A stretch of 49,789 nucleotides of DNA from Bacillota bacterium (GCA_012518315.1 JAAYSL010000083.1:1-49789); one strand, 5' to 3'; positions 1-11,081 are shown, counted from the stretch's first letter. Numbers and translations: made by a program. The notes: generated from the sequence alone by a model not told the origin.

Positions 1-47
1 TAGCAGAATATGAGAGACTTTTCCTACCTAGAGCCTGGTCGTTATGA
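1..47 (+). CDS. 3' end of an upstream gene, possibly a dGTPase-like HD hydrolase
   Basis: The third forward frame is open from the window edge and ends at TGA 45-47, giving the tail AEYERLFLPRAWSL. A tail of this kind (aromatic-x-x-LF-x-P) resembles the C-terminus of deoxyguanosinetriphosphate triphosphohydrolases. From general knowledge, such a gene can precede dnaG and rpoD in clostridia. Only 14 residues are visible, so the identity is inferred mainly from context, and the fragment could be chance. Confidence 0.35.
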   Translation, partial: AEYERLFLPRAWSL

Positions 48-98
48 GGCAGGATAATACATACGCACAACGAACACGTATCAGGCGGGGTGAATGGT

Positions 99-1982
99 AT
101 GTCTGGTCCTATTCCAGAAGAGGTGATCGCTGAGGTCAGAGAGCGCAATGATATCGTTGCTGTCATATCTGAATATGTTCAGTTGCGCAAGACTGGGAAA
201 AGCTGGAAGGGGCTTTGCCCGTTCCACAAGGAGAAAACCCCATCCTTTAATGTAAACCAAGAGGAACAGTTTTACTATTGCTTTGGCTGTGGCGTTGGCG
301 GTAATGTCATTAACTTTATCATGGCTATAGAGAACCTTCCCTTTCCTGAAGCATTGGAGCGGCTCGCTGAGCGGGCAGGTATACCCATTGTGTCAAAGGC
401 TATAGACCCCCAGGAAAGGCAGGAGCGTGGGGAACGAGACAGGCTCGTTGGGCTGCATCAGACAGCGCAAGAGTTTTTTGGCCGCAACCTGCGAAGCAGT
501 GCGGGGGCACCTGCTAGGCAATATTTGGCAGCAAGGGGTATTCAGGTGGAGACTGCCCGGCGATTTGGCCTTGGTTTTGCCCTGCCGGATTGGAGGAGCC
601 TTCTGACCCACCTTGAACAACGGGGATTCAGTCACGACGAGTGTCTGGCGGCAGGACTCACTTTGGAGGGGCGCAATGCCCGATTATATGACCGTTTCCG
701 GTGCCGAGTGATGTTTCCCGTTTGTGACGCGCGGGGTCGACCCATCGCCTTTGGGGGCAGGGTACTAGATAACTCACAACCAAAGTACCTGAACTCACCG
801 GAGACACTCATATTTAACAAGGGGAATAATCTGTATCGGCTGGATTTGGCCAGGGCGGCTTTCCGCAAACAAGGATTTGCCATCATAGTCGAAGGATATA
901 TGGATGTGATAGGGCTCTATGAGGCTGGGCTAGATAATGTCGTTGCCTCCTTGGGGACGGCGCTAACGGAGAGTCAGGCTCGGACTCTACGTCGGTTTAC
1001 CGATGAGGCGGTAATTGCCTTTGATGGGGACGCTGCCGGTGAGGCCGCCACTTGGCGAGGGTTGGAGGTATTGCGGAGCCAAGGTTTACGTGTGCGGGTA
1101 GTGGAGATGCCCGGTGGAGAAGACCCCGATACGTTTGTTCGCACATATGGACGGCAAGCTTTTGAGAAGTTGCTTGCTGAAGCCCCGGGGTTGACAGAAT
1201 TTAAACTGAGCACCATTATCCGACGGGGGGATCTGTCCACTGTGGACGGAAAAGTTGCCACTGCGGGCAGGATTATGGAGGTATTGGCCGAAATAGATAG
1301 TCCGGTGGAGAAAGACGGATACCTGCGTTGGGCGGCTACCCGGCTGCAAATCGGAGAAGATATTCTCGCAGCTGAGCTGAGCGCCTATCAGGCAAAAGCA
1401 GGTATTGAAAGCAGGTCTAGGCATAGAATCTCTACCAGGAGCAATAATAGGGAAGATGGTAAAGACCGAGCCAAAGTGAGTCCGCGGCCGACCAGCCGGG
1501 TTCTGGGAAGGCCGAACCTCGGTGGTTTTAGGGGTTTATCTATGATTGAGGCGAACTTGCTTAGATTGTTGCTACATGATCGGCATCTGGTTAGCCAGGT
1601 GCAAGAGGTGTTGTCTCCCACTGACTTTCGTCATCCAGTAGCCCAGAAAACTATGGAGTGTTTGGTTGCTTGTCAGAAGGCAGGGCAATTGGATAGTGGG
1701 GCTGCAATCTTTGACTATACTGATGATGATAGTGTGCGGCGACTCCTGACCGGCTTATTATCCTCCAGGACAAGTTTGCCACCACCACAGGCTTGTATGC
1801 AGTATGTACGACGGTTGCAGATCATGCAGCTAAAAGATGATCTCAGAAGCCTAGAGGAGCAGATTGGCAAGGTAGAGCATAGGCCTTTGAACAATGATCT
1901 GGTAAACCAACTAGACAGCTTATTGATTAGATATCGGCAAGTAAGGGAAGAGATTAGTGAGGGGCTTATCCCACAGCATTAA
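99..1982 (+). CDS. dnaG: DNA primase DnaG
   Basis: DnaG makes the RNA primers for DNA replication and works with the replicative helicase. Counting from the GTG at 90, the N-terminal CHC2 zinc finger is C43-x2-H46 with C64-x2-C67. The TOPRIM catalytic core follows at about residues 260-340, with the acidic motifs VEGYMD and DGDAAGEAA. The C-terminal part matches a helicase-interaction domain. Length (about 627 residues) is normal. I chose ATG 99 because the GGCGGGG stretch at 84-90 is well spaced for it but abuts GTG 90. The gene lies 74 bp upstream of rpoD, the common dnaG-rpoD macromolecular-synthesis order. Confidence 0.96.
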   Translation: MSGPIPEEVIAEVRERNDIVAVISEYVQLRKTGKSWKGLCPFHKEKTPSFNVNQEEQFYYCFGCGVGGNVINFIMAIENLPFPEALERLAERAGIPIVSKAIDPQERQERGERDRLVGLHQTAQEFFGRNLRSSAGAPARQYLAARGIQVETARRFGLGFALPDWRSLLTHLEQRGFSHDECLAAGLTLEGRNARLYDRFRCRVMFPVCDARGRPIAFGGRVLDNSQPKYLNSPETLIFNKGNNLYRLDLARAAFRKQGFAIIVEGYMDVIGLYEAGLDNVVASLGTALTESQARTLRRFTDEAVIAFDGDAAGEAATWRGLEVLRSQGLRVRVVEMPGGEDPDTFVRTYGRQAFEKLLAEAPGLTEFKLSTIIRRGDLSTVDGKVATAGRIMEVLAEIDSPVEKDGYLRWAATRLQIGEDILAAELSAYQAKAGIESRSRHRISTRSNNREDGKDRAKVSPRPTSRVLGRPNLGGFRGLSMIEANLLRLLLHDRHLVSQVQEVLSPTDFRHPVAQKTMECLVACQKAGQLDSGAAIFDYTDDDSVRRLLTGLLSSRTSLPPPQACMQYVRRLQIMQLKDDLRSLEEQIGKVEHRPLNNDLVNQLDSLLIRYRQVREEISEGLIPQH

Positions 1983-2056
1983 GCTAAGGGGTGCTAACAT
2001 AGAAGGGGTAAAGACGTGATCGATTTTACTTTAGGTAATGGGAAGGGGGGAGCGCG

Positions 2057-3178
2057 GTGAACAATGATAACGGAATGGCTAATCTCGAAAACTTGAGAAC
2101 CTTGATCGACAAGGGGAAGAAAAAAGGCATCCTGACGTATAAAGAAATAATGGATGCCTTACAAGAGGTCGAGTTGTCACCGGATCAGATCGATGACATT
2201 TATGAGCAATTCTCCACCTTAGGGATCGATGTAGTGGCAGATAGTGACGACGAAGATCCCGATACCGATCCCGATACTGATACCGATGCCGATGCCGAAA
2301 AGGCTGATGAGCAAGATGATGCCGATGATTTCGGTATGCTAGAAGGCATAGGGCTCGATGATCCGGTCCGCATGTACTTGAAAGAAATTGGGCGAGTTCC
2401 CCTCTTGACTGCTGAGGAAGAAGTGGAGCTGGCTAAGCGGATAGAAGCTGGCGATGAGATGGCCAGGAGGCAATTGGCAGAGGCTAATCTACGCCTTGTA
2501 GTTAGCATTGCCAAGCGTTATGTGGGGCGAGGAATGCTGTTTCTGGATCTAATTCAAGAAGGCAACCTAGGCTTGATTAAGGCGGTTGAGAAATTCGACT
2601 ACCGCAAGGGATACAAATTCTCAACCTATGCAACTTGGTGGATTCGGCAGGCCATTACTCGGGCGATTGCTGATCAGGCTAGGACAATTCGCATCCCGGT
2701 GCATATGGTGGAAACTATTAACAAACTAATTAGGGTTAGCAGGCAGCTGGTGCAAGAGCTGGGTCGAGATCCCACGCCAGAGGAAATAGCCCGAGAGATG
2801 GATCTATCCGAAGAGCGGGTGAGAGAGATCCTCAAGATAGCCCAAGAACCGGTCTCTTTAGAGACACCTATTGGGGAGGAAGAGGATAGTCATCTGGGGG
2901 ACTTTATCGAAGACCAGGAAGCACCGGCTCCAGCAGAGGCGGCATCTTTCGTTATGCTTCGGGAACAGCTTGAGGGTGTTTTGGACACTCTAACCGAAAG
3001 GGAAGAACAGGTTTTACGTCTCCGTTTCGGTCTAGATGATGGTCGTTCTCGCACTTTAGAAGAAGTTGGTCAAGTGTTTGGTGTCACCAGAGAACGGATC
3101 AGACAAATCGAGGCAAAGGCTTTACGTAAGCTCAGGCATCCTAGCCGCAGCAAGAAGCTAAAGGATTTTCTTGATTAG
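2057..3178 (+). CDS. rpoD: RNA polymerase principal sigma factor SigA (RpoD)
   Basis: This is the housekeeping sigma factor that directs RNA polymerase to TTGACA/TATAAT promoters. Visible parts are region 1.2 ([18 protein letters not shown]), the region 2 core ([20 protein letters not shown], then [20 protein letters not shown]), region 3, and a region 4.2 helix-turn-helix ending in [20 protein letters not shown]. Length (373 residues) matches Gram-positive SigA. GTG 2057 follows the GGAAGGGGGG tract at 2041-2050. A linker at about residues 65-85 is an Asp-Pro-Asp-Thr low-complexity tract made of near-repeated codons. Confidence 0.97.
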   Translation: MNNDNGMANLENLRTLIDKGKKKGILTYKEIMDALQEVELSPDQIDDIYEQFSTLGIDVVADSDDEDPDTDPDTDTDADAEKADEQDDADDFGMLEGIGLDDPVRMYLKEIGRVPLLTAEEEVELAKRIEAGDEMARRQLAEANLRLVVSIAKRYVGRGMLFLDLIQEGNLGLIKAVEKFDYRKGYKFSTYATWWIRQAITRAIADQARTIRIPVHMVETINKLIRVSRQLVQELGRDPTPEEIAREMDLSEERVREILKIAQEPVSLETPIGEEEDSHLGDFIEDQEAPAPAEAASFVMLREQLEGVLDTLTEREEQVLRLRFGLDDGRSRTLEEVGQVFGVTRERIRQIEAKALRKLRHPSRSKKLKDFLD

Positions 3179-3181
3179 ATT

Positions 3182-3216
3182 GGGGCTAGCCCAGGGAGCT
3201 GTCCTTGGGCTACCCC
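3182..3216 (+). terminator. Stem-loop after rpoD (terminator without T-tract)
   Basis: GGGG-c-TAGCCCAGG pairs with CCTTGGGCTACCCC four bases past the rpoD stop, forming about 14 pairs with one bulge and one G-T pair. No T-run follows, so it may protect the mRNA end or act as a weak terminator. Confidence 0.45.
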
Positions 3217-3255
3217 AGGTGCGGCAGGCTAGAGCAGTTTGAGGTGGAATACCGG

Positions 3256-3284
3256 TTGACTGGTTTGTAGATATGCATTATAAT
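3256..3284 (+). promoter_or_regulatory. Sigma-A promoter of the tRNA pair
   Basis: TTGACT (3256-3261), a 17-bp spacer and a perfect TATAAT (3279-3284) lie just upstream of tRNA-Asn. Transcription would start about 3291, ten bases before the tRNA. This is the clearest housekeeping promoter in the window. Confidence 0.88.
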
Positions 3285-3300
3285 AAGGACGTCACATTGT

Positions 3301-3375
3301 TCCTCGGTAGCTCAATGGTAGAGCACCCGGCTGTTAACCGGGTGGTTGTTGGTTCGAGTCCAACCCGGGGAGCCA
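3301..3375 (+). tRNA. tRNA-Asn (GTT)
   Basis: A full cloverleaf can be drawn: acceptor TCCTCGG/CCGGGGA with discriminator G and an encoded CCA (3373-3375), anticodon stem CCCGG/CCGGG with loop CTGTTAA, and a T-loop TTCGAGT. The anticodon GTT at 3333-3335 reads asparagine codons. It is followed six bases later by tRNA-Met. Confidence 0.95.
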
Positions 3376-3381
3376 TTTATT

Positions 3382-3456
3382 GGGCCCTTAGCTCAGCGGT
3401 AGAGCAGGGGACTCATAATCCCTTGGCCGCAGGTTCGAATCCTGCAGGGCCCACCA
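3382..3456 (+). tRNA. tRNA-Met (CAT), probably elongator
   Basis: Acceptor GGGCCCT/AGGGCCC with discriminator A and encoded CCA (3454-3456), anticodon stem GGGGA/TCCCT with loop CTCATAA, T-loop TTCGAAT. Anticodon CAT is at 3414-3416. The paired first acceptor base and the lack of GGG/CCC at the foot of the anticodon stem argue against initiator tRNA. A lysidine-modified tRNA-Ile2 cannot be excluded without identity-element analysis. Confidence 0.9.
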
Positions 3457-3489
3457 AGCAAAACCCACGAGGAGCGGTGGGTGGTATCG

Positions 3490-3527
3490 ACCGTCTAGGA
3501 GTAGACACTCTTAGGCGGTTTTCATTT
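3490..3527 (+). terminator. Rho-independent terminator of the tRNA pair
   Basis: ACCGTCTAGGAGT pairs with ACTCTTAGGCGGT (13 pairs, two of them G-T) around the loop AGAC, followed by TTTTCATTT. It ends the two-tRNA transcript. A shorter hairpin, ACCCAC/GGTGGGT, precedes it. Confidence 0.8.
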
Positions 3528-3565
3528 CCTGCCTTATAGCATTTTCCATTTATCAGGGGGCTCAC

Positions 3566-3594
3566 TTGTGATATCCTGATAGTGAACGTAGTAT
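3566..3594 (+). promoter_or_regulatory. Candidate promoter for the SIMPL gene
   Basis: TTGTGA (3566-3571), 17 bp, TAGTAT (3589-3594). Each hexamer matches consensus at four of six positions. The position suits a start codon at 3645 rather than the upstream GTG at 3582. Confidence 0.4.
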
Positions 3595-3644
3595 GTGTAA
3601 TCTGCGGGAGAGAATTGTTTGGCATTTTAGGAAGGATGGGGAGT

Positions 3645-4352
3645 ATGAGGGAGTATGGCAAGGTAGCGGCAGTGTTGGGAATATCCATAGTAATGGCTTC
3701 ACTAGTATTTGGTGTTTTCTTCTTTGAGTCCCGGAAGCCCCAGCAGACCATTACTGTGGTGGGCATCGCGTCCAAACAATATGAAGCTGACACGGTCAAA
3801 TGGTCGCTTACCCTGACTGAAAGAACGGGCTTGGATGATTTGCCTGGTGGTAGGCACAGGTTGCATGACGCTTTGCAGGAACTCGTGGCCTTCTTGAATG
3901 AGCAGGGCGTTAAGGCTGAGCAGATTAGTATTATACCTCCCAATGTTTATGAGAACTATGGAAGTAGCGGGGTGGATGGTTACCGGCTGGAACAAGAGAT
4001 ATATGTGATTTCCAAGGATGTCGACACCATCGATAATCTAGCTCTTAATGTGATCCCAGTACTTGACAGAGATATTAACATCTATCGCACAGGGCTTGAA
4101 TATTTTTATTCCGATATCGATGAGCTCAAAAAGAACATGGTGGCGGATGCTACTCAAAACGCCAGGGAGCGGGCTTTGGAAATGCTAAAAGGCAGTGATA
4201 TGTCTTTGGGAAAACTCAGGACTTTGCGCCAGGGCGTATTTCAGATTACCCAGCCACACTCCACAGAGGTATCAAGCATGGGAATTCATGACACCTCAAC
4301 CAAGAAAAAGCAGATCAGTGTGACCGCCCATGCTACTTTCGTCATAAAGTAG
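3645..4352 (+). CDS. SIMPL (DUF541) domain protein, membrane-anchored
   Basis: The protein has about 235 residues with one N-terminal hydrophobic anchor (VAAVLGISIVMASLVFGVFF), then a SIMPL/DUF541 domain beginning QQTITVVGIASKQYEADTVK. SIMPL proteins are extracytoplasmic and have been linked to oxidative-stress or envelope functions, but no enzymatic activity is established. ATG 3645 follows AGGAAGGATGGGG. An ATG at 3636 or the GTG at 3582 are less likely, and the latter lies within the candidate promoter. The gene is monocistronic, flanked by the tRNA terminator and its own terminator. Confidence 0.82.
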   Translation: MREYGKVAAVLGISIVMASLVFGVFFFESRKPQQTITVVGIASKQYEADTVKWSLTLTERTGLDDLPGGRHRLHDALQELVAFLNEQGVKAEQISIIPPNVYENYGSSGVDGYRLEQEIYVISKDVDTIDNLALNVIPVLDRDINIYRTGLEYFYSDIDELKKNMVADATQNARERALEMLKGSDMSLGKLRTLRQGVFQITQPHSTEVSSMGIHDTSTKKKQISVTAHATFVIK

Positions 4353-4391
4353 GAGAAGTGGCAGGAGGGAAGCCAAGCAACTAACAAGGGC

Positions 4392-4417
4392 AAGGGCCTA
4401 TACCCAAGCCCTTTTTT
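4392..4417 (+). terminator. Terminator after the SIMPL gene
   Basis: AAGGGC pairs with GCCCTT over a ten-base loop in which GGG/CCC may also pair. A TTTTTT run (4412-4417) follows. Confidence 0.75.
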
Positions 4418-4477
4418 CATGCCCCAAATCGCTGGTCGAGTATCGTGCCCATCGCTCAGTCGGATGCGCTAGGCTGA

Positions 4478-7702
<3,225 letters not shown>

Positions 7703-7743
7703 CTGGCAGACAGCGGTTTTACCCTGGCATTGACAGACGATAA

Positions 7744-7777
7744 GGGGGTTAGCCTAATTAGCTAACCCCCAAGTTTT
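7744..7777 (+). terminator. Terminator after lacZ, shared with convergent P-II-like gene
   Basis: GGGGGTTAGC (7744-7753) pairs perfectly with GCTAACCCCC (7761-7770) over a seven-base loop, then AAGTTTT. The + strand has the better T-tract. On the minus strand the stem is followed only by TTAT, so it may end both convergent transcripts with unequal strength. Confidence 0.82.
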
Positions 7778-7818
7778 AGTGAAGATTATTGCTTAGTCCT
7801 AGTGGGCCAAGAAATTGG

Positions 7819-8151
7819 CTAGTTCTGGGGATCTACACCTTTTTGCCGAGAAACAAGACCTACGGTTCGATTTACATCCAGTACAAAGGCAATTCCAGAC
7901 CCAGGCTTCTCCAAGTGGCCTGTCTCGATCATAACCTGCAGGATTCGATCAGTGTCGTTCTTGTCGGTTAGAACAAAGAGAATCTCTTTTGCCTCTTCCA
8001 CGATCAAACCAAAAAAGGTCTTGGCTTCATCAGCACCAGTTCCCCTAGCAAGGAATACAGTACCACCTTGGGCCCCGGCCTTTTTGGCGGCGCTCATGAC
8101 AGAATCGGCGGTTCCCCGTGGGAGCACGGCAAAAATGGCTTCATAGCTCAT
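7819..8151 (-). CDS. P-II-like regulatory protein
   Basis: This 110-residue protein (MSYEAIFAVLPRGTADSVM, then GAQGGTVFLARGTG) has the beta-alpha-beta ferredoxin-like pattern of P-II/GlnB signalling proteins. A predicted ligand loop lies around GGTVFLARGTGADEAKTFFG, and a second half carries EILFVLTDKNDTDRIL. It lacks the classical uridylylated Tyr T-loop motif, so its effector is not known. The start is ATG at 8151 behind AGGGGTG. It follows the DUF1538 gene by ten bases and almost certainly shares its transcript. P-II proteins commonly gate transporters, so regulation of the DUF1538 membrane protein is a reasonable inference. Confidence 0.75.
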   Translation of the reverse strand: MSYEAIFAVLPRGTADSVMSAAKKAGAQGGTVFLARGTGADEAKTFFGLIVEEAKEILFVLTDKNDTDRILQVMIETGHLEKPGSGIAFVLDVNRTVGLVSRQKGVDPQN

Positions 8152-8161
8152 ATTCTCACCC

Positions 8162-8857
8162 CTAAAGTCGATATACAATACCCAAGAGCAGCATTAGAAC
8201 TGTCGGACAGACTAGGCAAAGGGCAATCAGGCCAAATCCATCTGATAAAGGATCCCGGCCTCCCAGGGCTGTGGCGATACCCACTCCCAGTGCGACAATC
8301 AGTGGTACAGTCACAGGCCCAGTAGTTACTCCCGAGGCATCGAAGGCTACTCCAGTGATGGCGGCCGGTGCTCTCCAGGCTAGAAGAGCCAGAAGGGCCA
8401 TAGCGGGGATCATGATCTTGACTGTGGGTATTTGGAGAATGATTTTCAAGACACCCAGTGTTACCCCTGTGCCAATCCCTAGTGCTACGGTGACCATGAC
8501 GACCTGTTTTTTCAAAGTCCCCGCGGTCAATTGTTCAACCTGACCAGCCAAAGCCTGCATGGACGGTTCGGCCATTGTCACACCAAAACCGAGGATAAAA
8601 CTGAAAACCAAGACGAGCCAGAGAGGGGATTCCTTAGGAAGACTCAATCCAACAGTCTCTCCCAAGGGCAAAAGCCCCATCCTTAAGCCATTAGAGAAAA
8701 GTACGAGTCCGATGACGGCAACCACTATCCCCACCAGGTTCTCTTTGGGGTTTTGCAGGGGTGTGCGCAGGACAAAACGGTTGAATGCTAGAAGAAATAG
8801 GACAATAGGTAGGATACCAGCTAGTGCTTCGACGGTCGTACTGTATATTTCTTTCAA
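8162..8857 (-). CDS. DUF1538 family integral membrane protein (single domain)
   Basis: This is a 231-residue polytopic membrane protein with about six or seven hydrophobic segments. It matches the DUF1538 pattern, with GLRMGLLPLGETVG, the signature GFGVTMAEPSMQALAGQVEQ and a glycine-rich GVAFDASGVTTGPVTVPL stretch. From general knowledge DUF1538 proteins are putative transporters, often of two tandem domains or two adjacent genes. Only one copy is present here. I chose TTG 8857 because AAGGAGG lies ten bases upstream of it. The frame is open further upstream (to 8896) but without an SD. It is first in a minus-strand operon with the P-II-like gene. Confidence 0.75.
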   Translation of the reverse strand: MKEIYSTTVEALAGILPIVLFLLAFNRFVLRTPLQNPKENLVGIVVAVIGLVLFSNGLRMGLLPLGETVGLSLPKESPLWLVLVFSFILGFGVTMAEPSMQALAGQVEQLTAGTLKKQVVMVTVALGIGTGVTLGVLKIILQIPTVKIMIPAMALLALLAWRAPAAITGVAFDASGVTTGPVTVPLIVALGVGIATALGGRDPLSDGFGLIALCLVCPTVLMLLLGIVYRL

Positions 8858-8890
8858 TGATATTGAGCCTCCTTCAATCAATAGTCGGGA

Positions 8891-8934
8891 AAACATATGG
8901 TTGCCCGAGCAAGCTCGATGCCAACCATATGTTT
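8891..8934 (-). promoter_or_regulatory. 13-bp inverted repeat at the DUF1538 transcription start (operator or leader hairpin)
   Basis: AAACATATGGTTG (8891-8903) is the perfect reverse complement of CAACCATATGTTT (8922-8934), with a nested CGAGC/GCTCG inside the 18-bp loop. It directly abuts the -10 box of the minus-strand promoter, so the predicted start falls inside the right arm. That position suits a repressor operator. As RNA the leader could only form part of the stem, followed by TTTTCCC. Confidence 0.6.
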
Positions 8935-8963
8935 ACTCTAACCTTTAATAAAAGCAAAGTCAA
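8935..8963 (-). promoter_or_regulatory. Sigma-A promoter of the DUF1538/P-II-like operon
   Basis: Read on the minus strand: TTGACT (8963-8958), 17 bp, TAGAGT (8940-8935). The -35 box matches five of six positions and the -10 box four. It is the only good match upstream of the operon. Confidence 0.6.
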
Positions 8964-9055
8964 ACATCATTGGTCGGTAAGTAATAAATTGGCAACAGGG
9001 CCAAAGCTTCAGCTTGTGGGCAAGAAAAATCATGGTATCCATGGTAAGGATAGGA

Positions 9056-9061
9056 TATAAT
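9056..9061 (+). promoter_or_regulatory. Possible -10 box for the DUF4384/PEGA gene
   Basis: TATAAT is perfect and lies 39 bases before the ATG, but no recognisable -35 or TG extension accompanies it, so this is a weak call. The rest of the 8964-9100 gap shows no gene. Confidence 0.35.
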
Positions 9062-9100
9062 GAAAACAAGATGCGCTATTACTATCCGGAGGTGTTAGTG

Positions 9101-9904
9101 ATGAGACGATGGAATAGCCTTGTGCTTGTGGTACTGCTGTTGGCCGTATTCACCGTTGGTGCAAGTGCAGACCCCCAGACAAAATCTTTGATCATCAATC
9201 CCAGCCCCAAGAGTGATTTGCAGGTGCGCCTATGGACTGACAAGGGTACAGGTGATCCAGCGTATCGTGTGGGTGAGAGGGTACAGCTATATTTCGAAGT
9301 GAATCAAAATGCTTATGTCACCATCTATGATATAAATGCCGATGGAAAAATCACCAAGCTGTTCCCTAACTATCAGCAGTCCAATGACTATGCTAGGAGA
9401 AACCGAGTCTACCGCGTACCTGATGGGTATGAGATCTACGCCGCACCCCCAACCGGAGAAGAGACGCTGTTGATTGTGGCTAGCCGCAACAACCCGGTGG
9501 ACTATCCTGAGTTATTGCGGGAGAATGGGTTGGATAGGTTGCTCTCCAGGCTACGTCGACGCCTGGCGCTGTCTGGTGAGGATTGGGCGATGGATATCTG
9601 TGCTCTTAGGATCCTACCGGATAGAATCAGGAACATCAGACTGGATGTGGACTCAAATCTTTGGGGAGTGACTCTCTATGTAGATGGCTCCTATGTAGGA
9701 GAGCTTCCACAGAGGGTAGATCTAACCCCCGGGGAGCATCAGTTAGTGGCCCTTAAGAGTGGATATAAAGCGGCGATTCGAGACATTTATGTGGATCAGT
9801 CCAGCGAAAATGGCAAGTGGGCTGTCAGACTCGAGGCTCTTAAGACCCCCCGTACATCCTCTGTCGAAGGTGACCTGCGGTTCGATTTTGAGATCAAGCT
9901 TTAA
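9101..9904 (+). CDS. Secreted DUF4384 and PEGA domain protein
   Basis: The protein has 267 residues. It begins with a signal peptide (MRRWNSLVLVVLLLAVFTVG followed by ASA), then a DUF4384 domain (about residues 40-150: YRVGERVQLYFEVNQNAYVT, ITKLFPN, LLIVASRNN), then a PEGA domain (about 185-245: GVTLYVDGSYVGELPQRVDL then PGEHQLVALKSGY). PEGA domains resemble surface-layer modules, and DUF4384 is common in secreted or envelope proteins. No catalytic residues are apparent. ATG 9101 follows GGAGGT. It stands alone and is closed by a terminator. Confidence 0.8.
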   Translation: MRRWNSLVLVVLLLAVFTVGASADPQTKSLIINPSPKSDLQVRLWTDKGTGDPAYRVGERVQLYFEVNQNAYVTIYDINADGKITKLFPNYQQSNDYARRNRVYRVPDGYEIYAAPPTGEETLLIVASRNNPVDYPELLRENGLDRLLSRLRRRLALSGEDWAMDICALRILPDRIRNIRLDVDSNLWGVTLYVDGSYVGELPQRVDLTPGEHQLVALKSGYKAAIRDIYVDQSSENGKWAVRLEALKTPRTSSVEGDLRFDFEIKL

Positions 9905-9968
9905 TGGATGACGACCTGGCAATGGGGAGGCATTCATCTCCTTGCTTATTTGAATCCAAGATCTGCAG

Positions 9969-9999
9969 ATACCGGTCCTTGATGGGCCGGTATTTCTCT
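9969..9999 (+). terminator. Terminator after the DUF4384/PEGA gene
   Basis: ATACCGGTCC pairs with GGGCCGGTAT (ten pairs, one G-T) over the loop TTGAT, followed by TTCTCT. The short T-rich tail makes it moderate in strength. Confidence 0.65.
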
Positions 10000-10084
10000 A
10001 ATCTGGGAGGAACTTCTTGCTAGATAGAGAATGTTTCCTCCGGTGGGGTCTTTAGTTTTCCAAAGTCAGGAAGAGGGTGGGTTA

Positions 10085-10894
10085 GTGCTTGCCGTTCATG
10101 ATGTCATATCATATATCGAAGGGGATTTTCCTCCATCACTAGCCGAAGCATGGGATAATGTTGGGTTACAGGTAGGCTCTAGCTGCCTGCCTTGCCGGAC
10201 AGTGATGACCTGCCTAACGGTCACCGAAGCAGTAGTTGATTATGCTGCCGAAATCGGGGTAAATCTACTTGTTGCTCACCACCCCCTAATCTTTCAACCT
10301 CTGAAATCGATTATCCTTGAACAGTCGACAGGGCGGATCATCAGAAAGCTATTAACTCACCAGATTTCCCTTTTTGTTGTCCACACCAATGTTGACAAAG
10401 CCCAGGGAGGACTAAATGACTGGCTGGCAGATGCTTTAGAGCTAAAGGATGTTAGAATACTAGAACCCGAGGAAGGGGAGACCCTAGGCTATGGCCGTGT
10501 TGGTCAATTGGCATCCACATTAACATTGGGCTCATTAGCAGAGCATGTGGGAGAAACCTTGGGTATTAAGACAGTGCGGTTTATTGGTGAAGCAACGAGG
10601 CCCATCAAACAAGTTGCCGTATCTAGTGGTAGTGGTTCACATCAATGGTGCTTGGCCTTGCAGCAGGGTGCTGATGTGCTGATTACAGGAGATGTGAAAT
10701 ACCATACGGCTATGGAAGTGATGGATACTTCTCTGGCCCTTATCGATGCCGGACATTTTGGCACTGAGATCATTTTTGCATCACGGTTTGCAGCATATCT
10801 AGAAAAGGAGGCGACAAGGCAGCGATGGCCTTTGCGGGTGATCACCTATGAGGGGGAGGTAGACCCGTTGGCTGCAGTGTGGAAAGGAGTCTAG
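10085..10894 (+). CDS. Nif3-like dinuclear metal centre protein
   Basis: Nif3/YbgI/YqfO proteins form hexameric rings with a two-metal site. They are widespread, and their physiological reaction is still unclear. Family marks here are SLAEAWDNVGLQVGS, the metal-binding LLVAHHPLIF, HTNVDKAQGGLNDWLA, and the late motif LIDAGHFGTE. At 269 residues it is the short form, without the inserted domain found in Bacillus YqfO. GTG 10085 is preferred because GAGGGTGG lies just upstream. An ATG at 10031 lacks a spaced SD. The next gene starts four bases after its stop. Confidence 0.88.
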   Translation: MLAVHDVISYIEGDFPPSLAEAWDNVGLQVGSSCLPCRTVMTCLTVTEAVVDYAAEIGVNLLVAHHPLIFQPLKSIILEQSTGRIIRKLLTHQISLFVVHTNVDKAQGGLNDWLADALELKDVRILEPEEGETLGYGRVGQLASTLTLGSLAEHVGETLGIKTVRFIGEATRPIKQVAVSSGSGSHQWCLALQQGADVLITGDVKYHTAMEVMDTSLALIDAGHFGTEIIFASRFAAYLEKEATRQRWPLRVITYEGEVDPLAAVWKGV

Positions 10895-10898
10895 TGGC

Positions 10899-11081
10899 AT
10901 GCAAAGATATTGTGAGCTGTGTGGGAAGCTCATCCCACAGGAAAGACTAGATGCATTACCTCAGACCCGGCGCTGTGTGGATTGTGCCCGAGAGAACGGT
11001 TCCGACATAGATACAAGGCGAGCAGAGATTGGTATGGACTTGGATACCTACCGGGATCTGCTCCGGGCAGTTCGCAGCTAG
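10899..11081 (+). CDS. Small C4 zinc-finger protein of DksA/TraR type
   Basis: This 60-residue protein has the finger C5-x2-C8 ... C26-x2-C29. Its inner sequence ELCGKLIPQERLDALPQTRR follows the DksA/TraR zinc-finger consensus closely. It lacks the coiled coil with which DksA enters the RNA polymerase secondary channel, so it is not a functional DksA. It sits four bases after the nif3-like gene and is surely cotranscribed. A role as a metal- or redox-linked accessory is only an inference. Confidence 0.75.
   Translation: MQRYCELCGKLIPQERLDALPQTRRCVDCARENGSDIDTRRAEIGMDLDTYRDLLRAVRS

Noticed and set aside
7731-7759. TTGACA followed by CCTAAT at 17 bp
   Set aside because: The -10 is poor, the site overlaps the lacZ terminator, and no plus-strand gene follows.
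8271-8948. Plus-strand open frames (90 and 129 codons) opposite the DUF1538 gene
   Set aside because: The minus strand encodes a coherent membrane protein with an SD and promoter. The plus-strand products are low-complexity shadows.
10899-11081. A functional DksA
   Set aside because: Only the zinc finger is present. The coiled coil with its acidic tip is missing.
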